In this document: piece by piece, positions 48,374 through 59,328 of the stretch
How the letters are laid out: each line of letters begins with the position of its first letter
Position numbering within the stretch: position 1 is the stretch's first letter
Source of the DNA: Scilla litardierei
Lineage: Eukaryota > Streptophyta > Magnoliopsida > Asparagales > Asparagaceae
Length of the DNA stretch: 64,000 nucleotides
Reading direction: 5' to 3'
Assembly: GCA_030789695.1 (NCBI GenBank)
Contig: CM061142.1
Location: forward strand, 156,894,714-156,958,713
Translations under genes and position numbers: made by a program
Notes under the pieces: generated by a model
What the model saw: the letters and a program-made list of their open reading frames with translations, nothing else
What the model was told of the DNA's origin: nothing
The model's database searches: none

Positions 48374-50940
48374 TGTCACGCCCCGCTGTCCAAAATAGGG
48401 AGGGTCGGCGTGACAAGCCGCGGTATTAGAGTACCAAGCGCTAAAGTACACACCAAAGTCACGCAGGCCACTGCAAACGCTAAGGAAACACAGGCAGTAA
48501 AGTACAGACTGAACGATTAACCGAACAATACAGCTCCAACACAGAAAGATAGTACAAGACACTACAACACAGGCAGTAAGGTAAAATACGACGAACAGAA
48601 CATCCAAGAGTCACAGAGCACCGCTACTACATGGCCAGTACCGCACAAGTCCACTGTACTAACCCAACAGCAAAAGCTCCCACAAAAGTACAACTCAACC
48701 CTACGGGGTACAAAGGGAACAGGGGTACAACACTACGTTCATCACACACACACAACCCAAGACTACACCACGCGACCCACACTGACCATACACTACGGAC
48801 CCTGCTGAGACGAGCTGCCCTCCGGGGTCTCCACTCCCGGGCCCGCCGCCAGAGAACCAGTGCCTGGACCTGTAGGGGGGAGGACACGTCACGGCGTGCC
48901 CAGTAGGAACTCCACAAGTCTACTACTCTAATCATAGTGCACAACAAGGAATCACAACAAAGGAAAAGGCATCACATTCCAGAGTTACTGTTTTTTTCTT
49001 TATAGGTTAGTTTTCATGCATGAATTCGAAACCTCAGTAACGGGTCAGACATCGGGGACTGGACCTCACCCGGTAAGGTGGGTGGAATGCTACGACTTCC
49101 CGAGACAAGCTCTTACGAAAGAAGCAGTTCACCAACACAACCAACTCAACCACAACCGCACCAACTCCCCGCCGCTGAGGGCTCGTCAGGAGTGGTCCAC
49201 AAGCCAGCAGTCCATCCCCGCATGTCCACTCATTACCTTGGTTTCCCCCAACCCTCCTAGGGTCCTCACCCACTTCGAGTGGAACAAGATATCCCTAGGT
49301 TATCTTTTAGCTAATCATTAATCCTAGGGTATTGAGCATGTAAAATGACGTATGTAAATGATGTCCAAATTCATTCTTTTCATCAAGATATTCACAACAA
49401 ACTAGCATGCTCCATAAGACATGTATCATAACCTCATTGATCATATACAATTCCTCGTGGGTAATACATGTCACACAATTAACATGCCATTTTCCAAGTT
49501 TCTTCATTCTTAAGTTCATTCAGGCAATTTAACAAACATATAATGAGCGCCACATAAATGAAGAGAATCATGTCACCAATTTTTGTAACAAATAGCATAA
49601 CTAATCTTACATACATGCATCAACATCATTCATGCATTTGGAGTGAAAAATTAGCAATATCACACAAGTCCAATTTCGCCCAACACCCTTCAACATACTG
49701 AAATTGCATGAACAGATAGAAAAACAGCATTTTAACCCATGTATTTTGAGAATTTGACAAATCTCAAAGAATGAAAGTTGGATATATTATAGTTCTGAGT
49801 TCACCCATAAAATTTCAGACAAAAATATGAAGTATTGGATTTATAGTGAATTATTTGGTAAAGGGTGTCAAAACTGTTCTGCAGACAGATTTCTATGTCT
49901 GTGTTCAAAGCCAATTTTGGGCATATTATAGCCAGAATTTCGACATAAGAGTCGCGATGGACTTTGAGAAAAATTTATTATCTTTCTAACAAGACCAAAA
50001 TCAACAAATTCCAAGATGTGTGCAGGTAGCGGTGCTTAGTTTACTGAAATGTGTACAGCTTGACAGAATTCCTGGCATGTTGCACAATTCGAATTTTTAC
50101 CCTAATTTCCAGTTCGAATCAGAAAACGTGATGAACATGAAAGTTTCTCATAACTACGAGATAAATATCATATAAAATTTTCAGAGCATTCCTAATAGCC
50201 AATTAATCCCAGAACTCAGCTAAAGTTTCAGCAAATTTCAGGCATGCATCAAGATTCCTAGTTCTACAACATTCTTCCCAAAATTTCAGAGAAAACTCAT
50301 ACATATAAGATGCTTTCCATCATTTATAATTAGAGTAGGAGAGTGAAGAGTTCCCACCTCTTTGGAGCTTCAAGAATGGTTGATGGTTTGAGTAGTAGCC
50401 CTCTCCTTCTCCTTCTCCTTCTCCTCTTCCTATTCTTCTTCTTCTTCTTCTTTCTTCTCTTCCTTTTTCTTTTCCCTTTTTTTTTCCCTAGCTATTTTCA
50501 GCCATGGGCTGAAAATAATGGAGAGAGGGGGAGAGAAAGGGACCTAGGAGAGGGGAGAGGGGTGGGGGGTTATGGTGTAGGGTGAGGGGAGAGATGGGGG
50601 GGTGTTAGGTGTACTAGGTATGACAACTTAGTGCCATACTCTATTTTTCTTTTCATTTCTTTTTTTTTCTTTCTTTTTTTTTCAAAATTAGCCATCCAAA
50701 TCCTTGATTTTATTACAAGTTTGCCATTGCAAATATCTCATTTCCCTTTTTCACAATAACCCTTCACTTTAAGAAATTTGACTTAAACCCAATCTTACAA
50801 TGATACCCTCATTTGGGTATAAATGAAAAATCGAGGGGCAATTTGCAAATCTCTCCATTCCCCGGGATTGGTGTGCACATGTACGAGAAACTTGGATGAA
50901 TTTAACGATTACTTAGTATTTGCACACTAGGGTTGTTACA
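48374..50940 (-). repeat. 3' LTR of element D
   Basis: 2567 bp, minus-strand TGTAACAACCCTAG start and GGGCGTGACA end. It includes a pyrimidine-rich block near 50396-50490 (CTTCTC repeats). The reading frames at 48.4-49.5 kb recur in the other LTR and are not genes. Confidence 0.97.
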
Positions 50941-50956
50941 CCCTACCCTCCTTAGA
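50941..50956 (-). promoter_or_regulatory. Polypurine tract of element D
   Basis: On the minus strand TCTAAGGAGGGTAGGG ends directly at the TGTAACAACC start of the 3' LTR. Confidence 0.8.
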
Positions 50957-51047
50957 AAAATTTCCGTCCTCGGAATTTTAACAAAATCAGGAGAGCAGTC
51001 ATTTATATACAATACCCAACAACTGCAGAAAATATAAGATACAACAG

Positions 51048-54000
51048 TCATTGCTCAAACAGGTACGGGTATTTCTCTTGCATCTCATCTACTCGCTCCC
51101 AAGTTGACTCTCCCGGAGACTCTTGCTGCCACATGACCCGCACCAAGTCAATGGTCTTCTTCTTCAACGTCTTCTGCCTCCGGTCCAAGATAGCCACTGG
51201 TTGCTGCTCATATGTGAGATCCGACCGTACTTCTATCTCTGAAAAATCTACAACATGTTTGGGATCTCCCACATATCTTCTGAGTTGAGACACATGGAAG
51301 ACATTATGCACACCTTCGAGTGCCGGTGGCAATGTTAGCCGATACGCAACTTCACCGACCTTAGCGGAAATCTCGAACGGACCAATGTACCTAGGACTCA
51401 GCTTCCCACGTTTGCCAAATCGGATGGTCCCACGAACCGGTGAAATCCTTAGGAACACGTAATCCCCTGGCTGAAATTCCAAGGGTCTCCGCTTTGTATC
51501 AGCCCAGTGCTTATAACGGTCCTGCGCGATGCGCAGATTCTCTCTGACTGTCCGCACCACATCTGTTGTTGCCGCCACCAAGTCTGGTCCTAAAAACTCC
51601 CTGTCTCCAACGTCATCCCAACTTAAAGGAGACCTACACTGCCTTCCATACAGAGCTGCGAAGGGAGCCATGCCAATACTTGCTTGATAACTGTTATTGT
51701 ATGCGAACTCGACTAGATGCAGATGGTCCTCCCACGAACCCTTGAAATCAAGCATACATGCTCGCAGCATATCTTCAAGAATCTGAATGGTTCTTTCCGA
51801 CTGTCCATCAGTCTGAGGATGATATGAAGTACTGAAATTCAAACGCGTCCCCAGACTAGCCTGTAAACTTTTCCAGAAATGTGAGGTGAATCTGCTATCC
51901 CTATCAGATACTATACTCACTGGGACTCCATGCAGTCTCACGATCTCCTCCATGTATCTCTTAGCCAGATTCTCTGTTGATTGTCCAACTCGGAACGGAA
52001 TAAAATGTGCCGACTTGGTTAATCGATCTATGATGACCCAAATCGCATCATTGCCCCTGGGCGTCCGAGGTAAACCAGTCACAAAGTCCATGGTCACATG
52101 CTCCCACTTCCATTCTGGAATAGGGAGAGGCTGCAACAATCCTGCAGTTCTCTGGTGCTCAGCCTTCACCTGCTGGCAAACCAAGCAGGACGCCACACTC
52201 TTGGCTACACTCTTCTTCATTCCTGACCACCAATAATACTGCTTCAAATCTCGGTACATTTTGGTCCCTCCAGGATGGATAGAATATGGGGAACTATGTG
52301 CCTCCTTCAATAGTTCTTCCCGAATCTCGCCACTTGGCACACAAACCCGGTTCCCAAATCTCAACGACCCATCTTCGTGAATACGAAAATCGGTACGAAG
52401 TTTAGCTTCCACTTGCTCTCGGATCCTCTTCAACTTGGCATCCCCTGATTGAGCTGCCTTAATCCTGTTCACCAAATCAGACTGGATCTGCAGCCCCATC
52501 ATAACAGTTTTCTCTCCTGGGAGTACAACTTCTATTCTCATCTGTCGGATTGCCCACCGAAGTTGTGGTTGAGAGGTTAGCTTCATTACAGCGGGTAATC
52601 TACTAAGAGCATCTGGCACCACATTCACCTTCCCAGGATGGTATAGCAGATCAATGTCATACTCAGCCATTAATTCCAACCATCGTCGTTGTCTCATATT
52701 AAGCTCCTTCTGAGTGAACACATACTTTAGACTCTTATGGTCAGTGTATATCTTCACGTGTTCACCTAGCAAGAAATGTCTCCATAATTTCAAAGCCAGG
52801 ATCACTGCTGCCAATTCCAGGTCATGAGTGGGATAGTTCAGTTCATGCTTCTTCAACAATCTGGAAGCATATGCCACCACTCGCCCGTGTTGATGAAGGA
52901 CACAGCCTAGTCCTCTGCCAGATGCGTCACAGAAGACTTCAAATCCACCCGAACGGTCAGGGATAGCTAAGATAGGAGCAGTGGTCAACCGATGCTTCAG
53001 CTCTTCGAACGCTCGTTGGCATTCTTCCGACCAGACATACGCAACATCCTTCTTCGTCAAATGAGTCAAGGGCGAGGCAATCTTCGAGAAATCCTTAATG
53101 AACTTCCGATAGTACCCAGCCAACCCCAAAAAGCTTCGAATCTCTGTGACTGTCCGAGGTATAGGCCAACCTTCTACTGCGGCAACCTTCTCAGGATCAA
53201 CAGACACTCCGTCTCCAGAGACTATGTGTCCAAGAAACGCAACCTTGGTCAACCAAAATTGACACTTGCTGAACTTAGCGTACAATCGGTGCTGCCTGAG
53301 GGTATTCAAAACCATCCGCAGATGCTCAGCATGTTCATCCTCATTCTTCGAGTAAACCAGGATGTCATCGATAAATACCACCACAAACTTATCTAAATAC
53401 TCGAAGAAGACCTGATTCATCAGCCTCATGAAAGTAGCTGGGGCATTCGTCACTCCAAAAGGCATCACCAGAAACTCATATTGACCGTATCGAGTACGGA
53501 ATGCGGTTTTAGGAACATCAGATTCCCGCACTTTCACTTGGTGATACCCACTTCGCAAATCTAGCTTCGAATACACCCGGGATCCACCAAGCTGATCAAA
53601 AATATCATCGATCCGGGGAAGAGGGTACTTATCCCTCACCGTCACCTTATTCAATTCCCGATAATCAATGCACATCCTCCGAGATCCATCCTTCTTGTTC
53701 ACAAGCAACACTGGTGCTCCCCACGGTGACACACTTTGGCGAATCAATCCCCTATCTGATAAATTGGTCAACTGATTGCGGAGCTCAGCTAACTCCGATG
53801 GGGCCATACGGTATGGAGCCTTCGCTATCGGTTGAGCGCCTGGAATCAGATCAATAGTAAACTCCAGGGACCTATCTGGGGGTAATCCAAAGATGTCATC
53901 TGGAAAGATGTCAGGAAATTCTTCAACAACCCTCGGTAATACGGGCTTTACTTCCATGTCCAAATACTCCACGACCGTAGCTCGAAACTTCAAGGGCTCA

Positions 54001-54367
54001 AGCTCGCTACTACCATCCCAAAACTCAAACTCTAGATGGTCAGGGATCCGAAAAACTACCCTCCTTAGTCTACAGTCTATGTTAGCATAGAACATTCCCA
54101 ACCAATCCATTCCAAACACTGCCTCATAGTCGGGTAACTCAATCACCAAAAAGTCTGCATACAACTCTCGTCCCCCGATCTCAACAGGACAGTTCCGTAT
54201 CCCAGAGACACTACAAATAACCCCATTTCCGGTGTGAACATTCCAACTAGCAGCAAAGGTGTCAACTACTATGGAGTGTTGCGTCACAAACTTCTTCGAC
54301 AGAAAACAATGTGACGCTCCAGTGTCAAACAAGGACATAGCAGGGTAGGAGGCTACTCTAACGATAC
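51048..54367 (-). CDS. pol: Tekay-like Pol: PR-RT-RH-IN-chromodomain
   Basis: Open from the splice acceptor at 54368/54367 to the stop at 51048; the first methionine in this frame is at 54338. Order: aspartic protease ([12 protein letters not shown]); RT with [31 protein letters not shown] and catalytic [10 protein letters not shown] (about residue 330 from that methionine); RNase H ([23 protein letters not shown]); integrase with an H-H-C-C finger ([17 protein letters not shown]) and the D,D,E set in [19 protein letters not shown] and [14 protein letters not shown]; then a chromodomain ([33 protein letters not shown]). It copies the RNA genome and integrates the DNA; the chromodomain probably targets chromatin. 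It has no own start context, so expression probably depends on splicing from gag. Confidence 0.95.
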
Positions 54368-54458
54368 CTAAGTATCACAACAATAAAACTCAGCCAACTA
54401 GCTAAATAGAATAACTAAGGCTCAAATCTAATAGACTGCATAGGGGCAAGATTCATAC
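54368..54458 (-). other. Predicted gag-pol intron of element D (91 nt)
   Basis: Minus strand: donor ATCACCG|GTATGA, acceptor GATACTTAG|GTATCG. Removal puts GGT ATC GTT after ATC ACC, joining VITG to [10 protein letters not shown] in the protease frame. Kept in, translation adds 14 residues (GMNLAPMQ..) and stops at 54415. The intron is T-rich. Gag and pol are in different frames without it. Element C has the equivalent intron (12097-12185). Confidence 0.72.
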
Positions 54459-55629
54459 CGGTGATCACTCGACTAGCACCCTCCGAAGTCTCTACTGGGG
54501 TCATGGTGTACTGCTGCCGCCTCGGTGGAGGAACTGCCCCCTGGTTCCCTCGTCGCTGCTGGGGAGGTGGAGGGGGTCCTCTCGGTGCAGACGGTCTCGA
54601 TCCTGACAGTGCCGGAAGGGCAAGCCGCTGTGGCGGTGGTGGAAGAGGTCTCTGCTGTGTAGGCCGGACAGCTGCTGACGCCGGCGGCACCGGGGCATGA
54701 CCCGACTGTGGGCAAAATCTGCTGATGTGTCCCGGCTCTCCACATGTATAACACCTGGCATTCGTAACTCGGCAGTCTCTCTGCACATGCCCTGGCTTCC
54801 CGCATCTGTAGCATGAAGGTCCCTTCTGTGCCGGAGGTGGAGCCCCCGGTCGCTTGAATGTCACCCGCTGAACTGGGCCAGGCACAGTCCTCTGCTGAGC
54901 AGCCGGTCGCCTGTCACTGGCTGGTGGCCTCCCCACACTCCGTAGGTGGGTCTCATGCTGTCTGGCAGCCCGCAGTACGGCCTCCTGAGTCAATAACTCC
55001 TGAGTAGACATGGCTGCCCGAAACTCTACGTCTAGTCCCTTGCGGAATCGCCTGGCTCTGATGGCATCTGTCGCTACAAGCTCTGGCGCGTACTTGCTCA
55101 GCAACGAGAACTCTGCATCATACTCATCCACCGTCCTCCCATCCTGAGTCAAATGCTCAAATCTCTGCCTCAACTCGTCCTTCGCTGCCTCTGGAAGGAA
55201 CTTGGCCTCAAACAACTCCCGAAAGGTCTCCCAAGCAATATTCCCCTTCAGTCGCCTCTCCTGAGCCTCCCACCAGTCTCTAGCTTGATGGGTCAACTGG
55301 CGCCTCACCAACTCTACCCAACCGTCTCGGGGATACCGACACATCGTCAGATCATCCTCAGTGTGCCGCAGCCACTCATCTACCTCGAGGCTACTCTCCC
55401 TGCCCGAGAAGTATCGCGGACGCAGTGTCCTGAACTCCTTGTAGCTCGGCGGCTTCGGCGCCACTGCCCTCTCCTCCATCTGACCCATGTGCTCTAAAAT
55501 GCCCATCAGGACCTTAGCCATCAGGGCTGACTCTGAGGTCCTGTCACCCGAAGACTGCACATCACCAGCTGGGCCAATCCTGCCATCAGATGTTCCGGTC
55601 CCGCCGGAACTCCCGTTCCCACCTTCCAT
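54415..55629 (-). CDS. gag: Tekay-like Gag of element D
   Basis: 404 aa. The ATG at 55629 was chosen because its product aligns with the gag start in element C and because a splice-acceptor-like CTGCAG immediately precedes it; an in-frame ATG at 55743 would add 38 residues without similarity. Gag forms the virus-like particle and packages RNA in the cytoplasm. The core is seen in FSGRESSLEVDEWLRHTEDD, QLTHQARDWWEAQERR, FEAKFLPEAAKDELRQRFE and RTVDEYDAEFSLLSKYAPEL. Two CCHC zinc knuckles (CYRCGKPGHVQRDC and CYTCGEPGHISRFC) are followed by a proline/glutamine-rich tail. The annotated end is that of unspliced RNA; spliced RNA fuses residues to 54459 with Pol. Confidence 0.93.
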   Translation of the reverse strand: MEGGNGSSGGTGTSDGRIGPAGDVQSSGDRTSESALMAKVLMGILEHMGQMEERAVAPKPPSYKEFRTLRPRYFSGRESSLEVDEWLRHTEDDLTMCRYPRDGWVELVRRQLTHQARDWWEAQERRLKGNIAWETFRELFEAKFLPEAAKDELRQRFEHLTQDGRTVDEYDAEFSLLSKYAPELVATDAIRARRFRKGLDVEFRAAMSTQELLTQEAVLRAARQHETHLRSVGRPPASDRRPAAQQRTVPGPVQRVTFKRPGAPPPAQKGPSCYRCGKPGHVQRDCRVTNARCYTCGEPGHISRFCPQSGHAPVPPASAAVRPTQQRPLPPPPQRLALPALSGSRPSAPRGPPPPPQQRRGNQGAVPPPRRQQYTMTPVETSEGASRVITGMNLAPMQSIRFEP

Positions 55630-55747
55630 CTGCAGGCGAGAAACAGAACAATGCATTAGTGTCGTGTACTGAAATATTGGAGCCTTACCGGTGTTTCCTT
55701 TACGCGTATCGCAGTGGGCGCGGACCTGCGTGGGCCACCACAAAACC
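55630..55747 (-). promoter_or_regulatory. Leader of element D with candidate PBS
   Basis: Immediately after the 5' LTR: GGTTTTG then TGGTGGCCCACGCAGGT, kept in element C with a single base change. It occupies the place of a PBS but is not the initiator tRNA-Met type. ACACCG|GTAAGG at 55688 and CTGCAG| at 55630 would define a 59-nt leader intron, which is shorter than is usual in plants, so this is only a possibility. Confidence 0.45.
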
Positions 55748-58315
55748 TGTCACGCCCCGCTGTCCAAAATAGGGAGGGTCGGCGTGACAAGCCGCGGTAT
55801 TAGAGTGCCAAGCGCTAAAGTACACACCAAAGTCACGCAGGCCACTGCAAACGCTAAGGAAACACAGGCAGTAAAGTACAGACTGAACGATTAACCGAAC
55901 AATACAGCTCCAACACAGAAAGATAGTACAAGACACTACAACACAGGCAGTAAGGTAAAATACGACGAACAGAACATCCAAGAGTCACAGAGCACCGCTA
56001 CTACATGGCCAGTACCGCACAAGTCCACTGTACTAACCCAACAGCAAAAGCTCCCACAAAAGTACAACTCAACCCTACGGGGTACAAAGGGAACAGGGGT
56101 ACAACACTACGTTCATCACACACACACAACCCAAGACTACACCACGCGACCCACACTGACCATACACTACGGACCCTGCTGAGACGAGCTGCCCTCCGGG
56201 GTCTCCACTCCCGGGCCCGCCGCCAGAGAACCAGTGCCTGGACCTGTAGGGGGGAGGACACGTCACGGCGTGCCCAGTAGGAACTCCACAAGTCTACTAC
56301 TCTAATCATAGTGCACAACAAGGAATCACAACAAAGGAAAAGGCATCACATTCCAGAGTTACTGTTTTTTTCTTTATAGGTTAGTTTTCATGCATGAATT
56401 CGAAACCTCAGTAACGGGTCAGACATCGGGGACTGGACCTCACCCGGTAAGGTGGGTGGAATGCTACGACTTCCCGAGACAAGCTCTTACGAAAGAAGCA
56501 GTTCACCAACACAACCAACTCAACCACAACCGCACCAACTCCCCGCCGCTGAGGGCTCGTCAGGAGTGGTCCACAAGCCAGCAGTCCATCCCCGCATGTC
56601 CACTCATTACCTTGGTTTCCCCCAACCCTCCTAGGGTCCTCACCCACTTCGAGTGGAACAAGATATCCCTAGGTTATCTTTTAGCTAATCATTAATCCTA
56701 GGGTATTGAGCATGTAAAATGACGTATGTAAATGATGTCCAAATTCATTCTTTTCATCAAGATATTCACAACAAACTAGCATGCTCCATAAGACATGTAT
56801 CATAACCTCATTGATCATATACAATTCCTCGTGGGTAATACATGTCACACAATTAACATGCCATTTTCCAAGTTTCTTCATTCTTAAGTTCATTCAGGCA
56901 ATTTAACAAACATATAATGAGCGCCACATAAATGAAGAGAATCATGTCACCAATTTTTTTAACAAATAGCATAACTAATCTTACATACATGCATCAACAT
57001 CATTCATGCATTTGGAGTGAAAAATTAGCAATATCACACAAGTCCAATTTCGCCCAACACCCTTCAACATACTGAAATTGCATGAACAGATAGAAAAACA
57101 GCATTTTAACCCATGTATTTTGAGAATTTGACAAATCTCAAAGAATGAAAGTTGGATATATTATAGTTCTGAGTTCACCCATAAAATTTCAGACAAAAAT
57201 ATGAAGTATTGGATTTATAGTGAATTATTTGGTAAAGGGTGTCAAAACTGTTCTGCAGACAGATTTCTATGTCTGTGTTCAAAGCCAATTTTGGGCATAT
57301 TATAGCCAGAATTTCGACATAAGAGTCGCGATGGACTTTGAGAAAAATTTATTATCTTTCTAACAAGACCAAAATCAACAAATTCCAAGATGTGTTCAGG
57401 TAGTGGTGCTTAGTTTACTGAAATGTGTACAGCTTGACAGAATTCCTGGCATGTTGCACAATTCGAATTTTTACCCTAATTTCCAGTTCGAATCAGAAAA
57501 CGTGATGAACATAAAAGTTTCTCATAACTACGAGATAAATATCATATAAAATTTTCAGAGCATTCCTAATAGCCAATTAATCCCAGAACTCAGCTAAAGT
57601 TTCAGCAAATTTCAGGCATGCATCAAGATTCCTAGTTCTACAACATTCTTCCCAAAATTTCAGAGAAAACTCATACATATAAGATGCTTTCCATCATTTA
57701 TAATTAGAGTAGGAGAGTGAAGAGTTCCCACCTCTTTGGAGCTTCAAGAATGGTTGATGGTTTGAGTAGTAGCCCTCTCCTTCTCCTTCTCCTTCTCCTC
57801 TTCCTATTCTTCTTCTTCTTCTTCTTTCTTCTCTTCCTTTTTCTTTTCCCTTTTTTTTCCCTAGCTATTTTCAGCCATGGGCTGAAAATAATGGAGAGAG
57901 GGGGAGAGAAAGGGACCTAGGAGAGGGGAGAGGGGTGGGGGGTTATGGTGTAGGGTGAGGGGAGAGATGGGGGGGGGTGTTAGGTGTACTAGGTATGACA
58001 ACTTAGTGCCATACTCTATTTTTCTTTTCATTTCTTTTTTTTTCTTTCTTTTTTTTTCAAAATTAGCCATCCAAATCCTTGATTTTATTACAAGTTTTCC
58101 ATTGCAAATATCTCATTTCCCTTTTTCACAATAACCCTTCACTTTAAGAAATTTGACTTAAACCCAATCTTACAATGATACCCTCATTTGGGTATAAATG
58201 AAAAATCGAGGGGCAATTTGCAAATCTCTCCATTCCCCGGGATTGGTGTGCACATGTACGAGAAACTTGGATGAATTTAACGATTACTTAGTATTTGCAC
58301 ACTAGGGTTGTTACA
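55748..58315 (-). repeat. 5' LTR of element D
   Basis: 2568 bp. Differences seen from the 3' copy include AGAGTGCC/AGAGTACC, TTTTTTTTAAC/TTTTTGTAAC, TGTGTTCAGGTAGTGG/TGTGTGCAGGTAGCGG, AACATAAAAG/AACATGAAAG and AGTTTTCC/AGTTTGCC, plus length changes in one T-run and one G-run. This LTR should hold the promoter that transcribes the element leftward. Confidence 0.97.
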
Positions 58316-58320
58316 GTCGT

Positions 58321-59328
58321 TGATGGAGTACCTTAGGTTTTTAGATACCTCAGATGCCGTCCCTTTCTTCTTCGTCTTCCTAGCCCTTTTGTAGAGCTCC
58401 CAGCGTGATTGCCTCTGGCCCACGTCCCACGCCCGCCCTCGATCGTGCCCCCTCAATCCGCCCCCTCGCAGCCGCTCTCTTCGCCATGCCAGCACCTCCC
58501 CATTACCGCCATTTAGTGGTCGCGCGTCCGGGGGAGCGGTTTTCGCAGGAGTGGGCGAGTGACCAGCGGGTTATCGGGGCCGGGTCGGATCGACATTCGA
58601 GAAGATCCCTCATAGGGCCTTTGTAGAATGGGCTTGAGGATGCTGATGGGCTCTCGACCAGTAGTCGGGCTCCTGGGCTCGTGTCTTTTGGGTCTCGGTC
58701 AAATAGGCGTAACAATTGCCCCCATCGGTCGGGTTGATCGGCCTCGGCCGGTTCGGCTCGGCCGATGTGACTTCTGCCGATTTTGACAAGCTCGCCAGTC
58801 GATGCCGACTCATTTATTAGTCGTCATCATGAGTTGGCCCGCTCGATATTTTTAAAGCGCGTTCTCCGAAGCGCCGTCGTTCTTCTGATGCTGCCACGTG
58901 TGGCTGCAAGCCTATCCCCACCATTCGCGGGGTTGTCTTCAGTTGAGAAGCTGAGGGATTCGTAAGCCGCCCTTGGTGGGGTCGATCTGCCTTGGCTTGC
59001 TCGGATCGACCGCTGTGCCTCCTGGGATTCCGAGTGGCGCTTCAATCGAGGCGTGGTCATAAATGTAGGTCATGATGAGGCGGATCGATTGGACTTCCCC
59101 TGGCGCCAATTTCGGAACGCCGCCGGTTCTTCGAGCCTTGCCACGCGTTCTTGTCAGGCGCTTCGAATTCGTCCTTGGTATATAAGATCCCCAGCTGTGT
59201 TGATCTCCACTTCTTTCTTGCTCTTCCCATTGTTTTAGGCTTTCCCCAACTCGGAGTTTCCCGTCGCCTTTGCTTCCTTGCCTCCTCCGAACTAGCTAAA
59301 AGGTAATTTCCTTTCTCGCTCTCGTATT
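58321..59328 (+). promoter_or_regulatory. Promoter region of the antisense gene of element G
   Basis: Includes the U3 part of the G LTR (to 58714) and unique sequence to the ATG at 59329. A TATATAAG box at 59179-59186 lies 143 bp upstream of the ATG, with a pyrimidine-rich CTTCTTTCTTGCTCTTCCC stretch after it, as in plant 5' UTRs. The small frames here have no recognisable product. Confidence 0.5.

Larger units (their letters stand above)
48374..58315 (-). mobile_element. Intact young Tekay-like gypsy element D
   Basis: 9.94 kb, target duplication GTCGT (48369-48373 and 58316-58320). LTRs 48374-50940 and 55748-58315 differ by about six substitutions and two homopolymer-length changes by eye. 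Gag and the whole of pol are open, with all catalytic residues and a C-terminal chromodomain. Long LTRs with a chromodomain of this kind are typical of the Tekay (Del) chromoviruses. It is the only element in the window that looks autonomous, and its insertion is more recent than that of G, in whose LTR it sits. Confidence 0.97.
47812..58714 (-). repeat. 3' LTR of element G, split by element D
   Basis: About 955 bp in two pieces: 47812-48373 and 58321-58714, rejoined at the GTCGT duplication of element D. The minus-strand start is TGTTACGCC after the tract GATGGGGGCAAT. The U5-side piece has three or four imperfect repeats of GAGGGGAAGCCTCGGCCC (near 47915, 48028, 48105 and 48145). No second LTR is present in the window. 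Confidence 0.7.

Noticed and set aside
48302..57920. Sets of identical small reading frames at 48.3-50.6 kb and 55.7-57.9 kb
   Set aside because: They lie in the two LTRs of element D and have no codon conservation or recognised domain.
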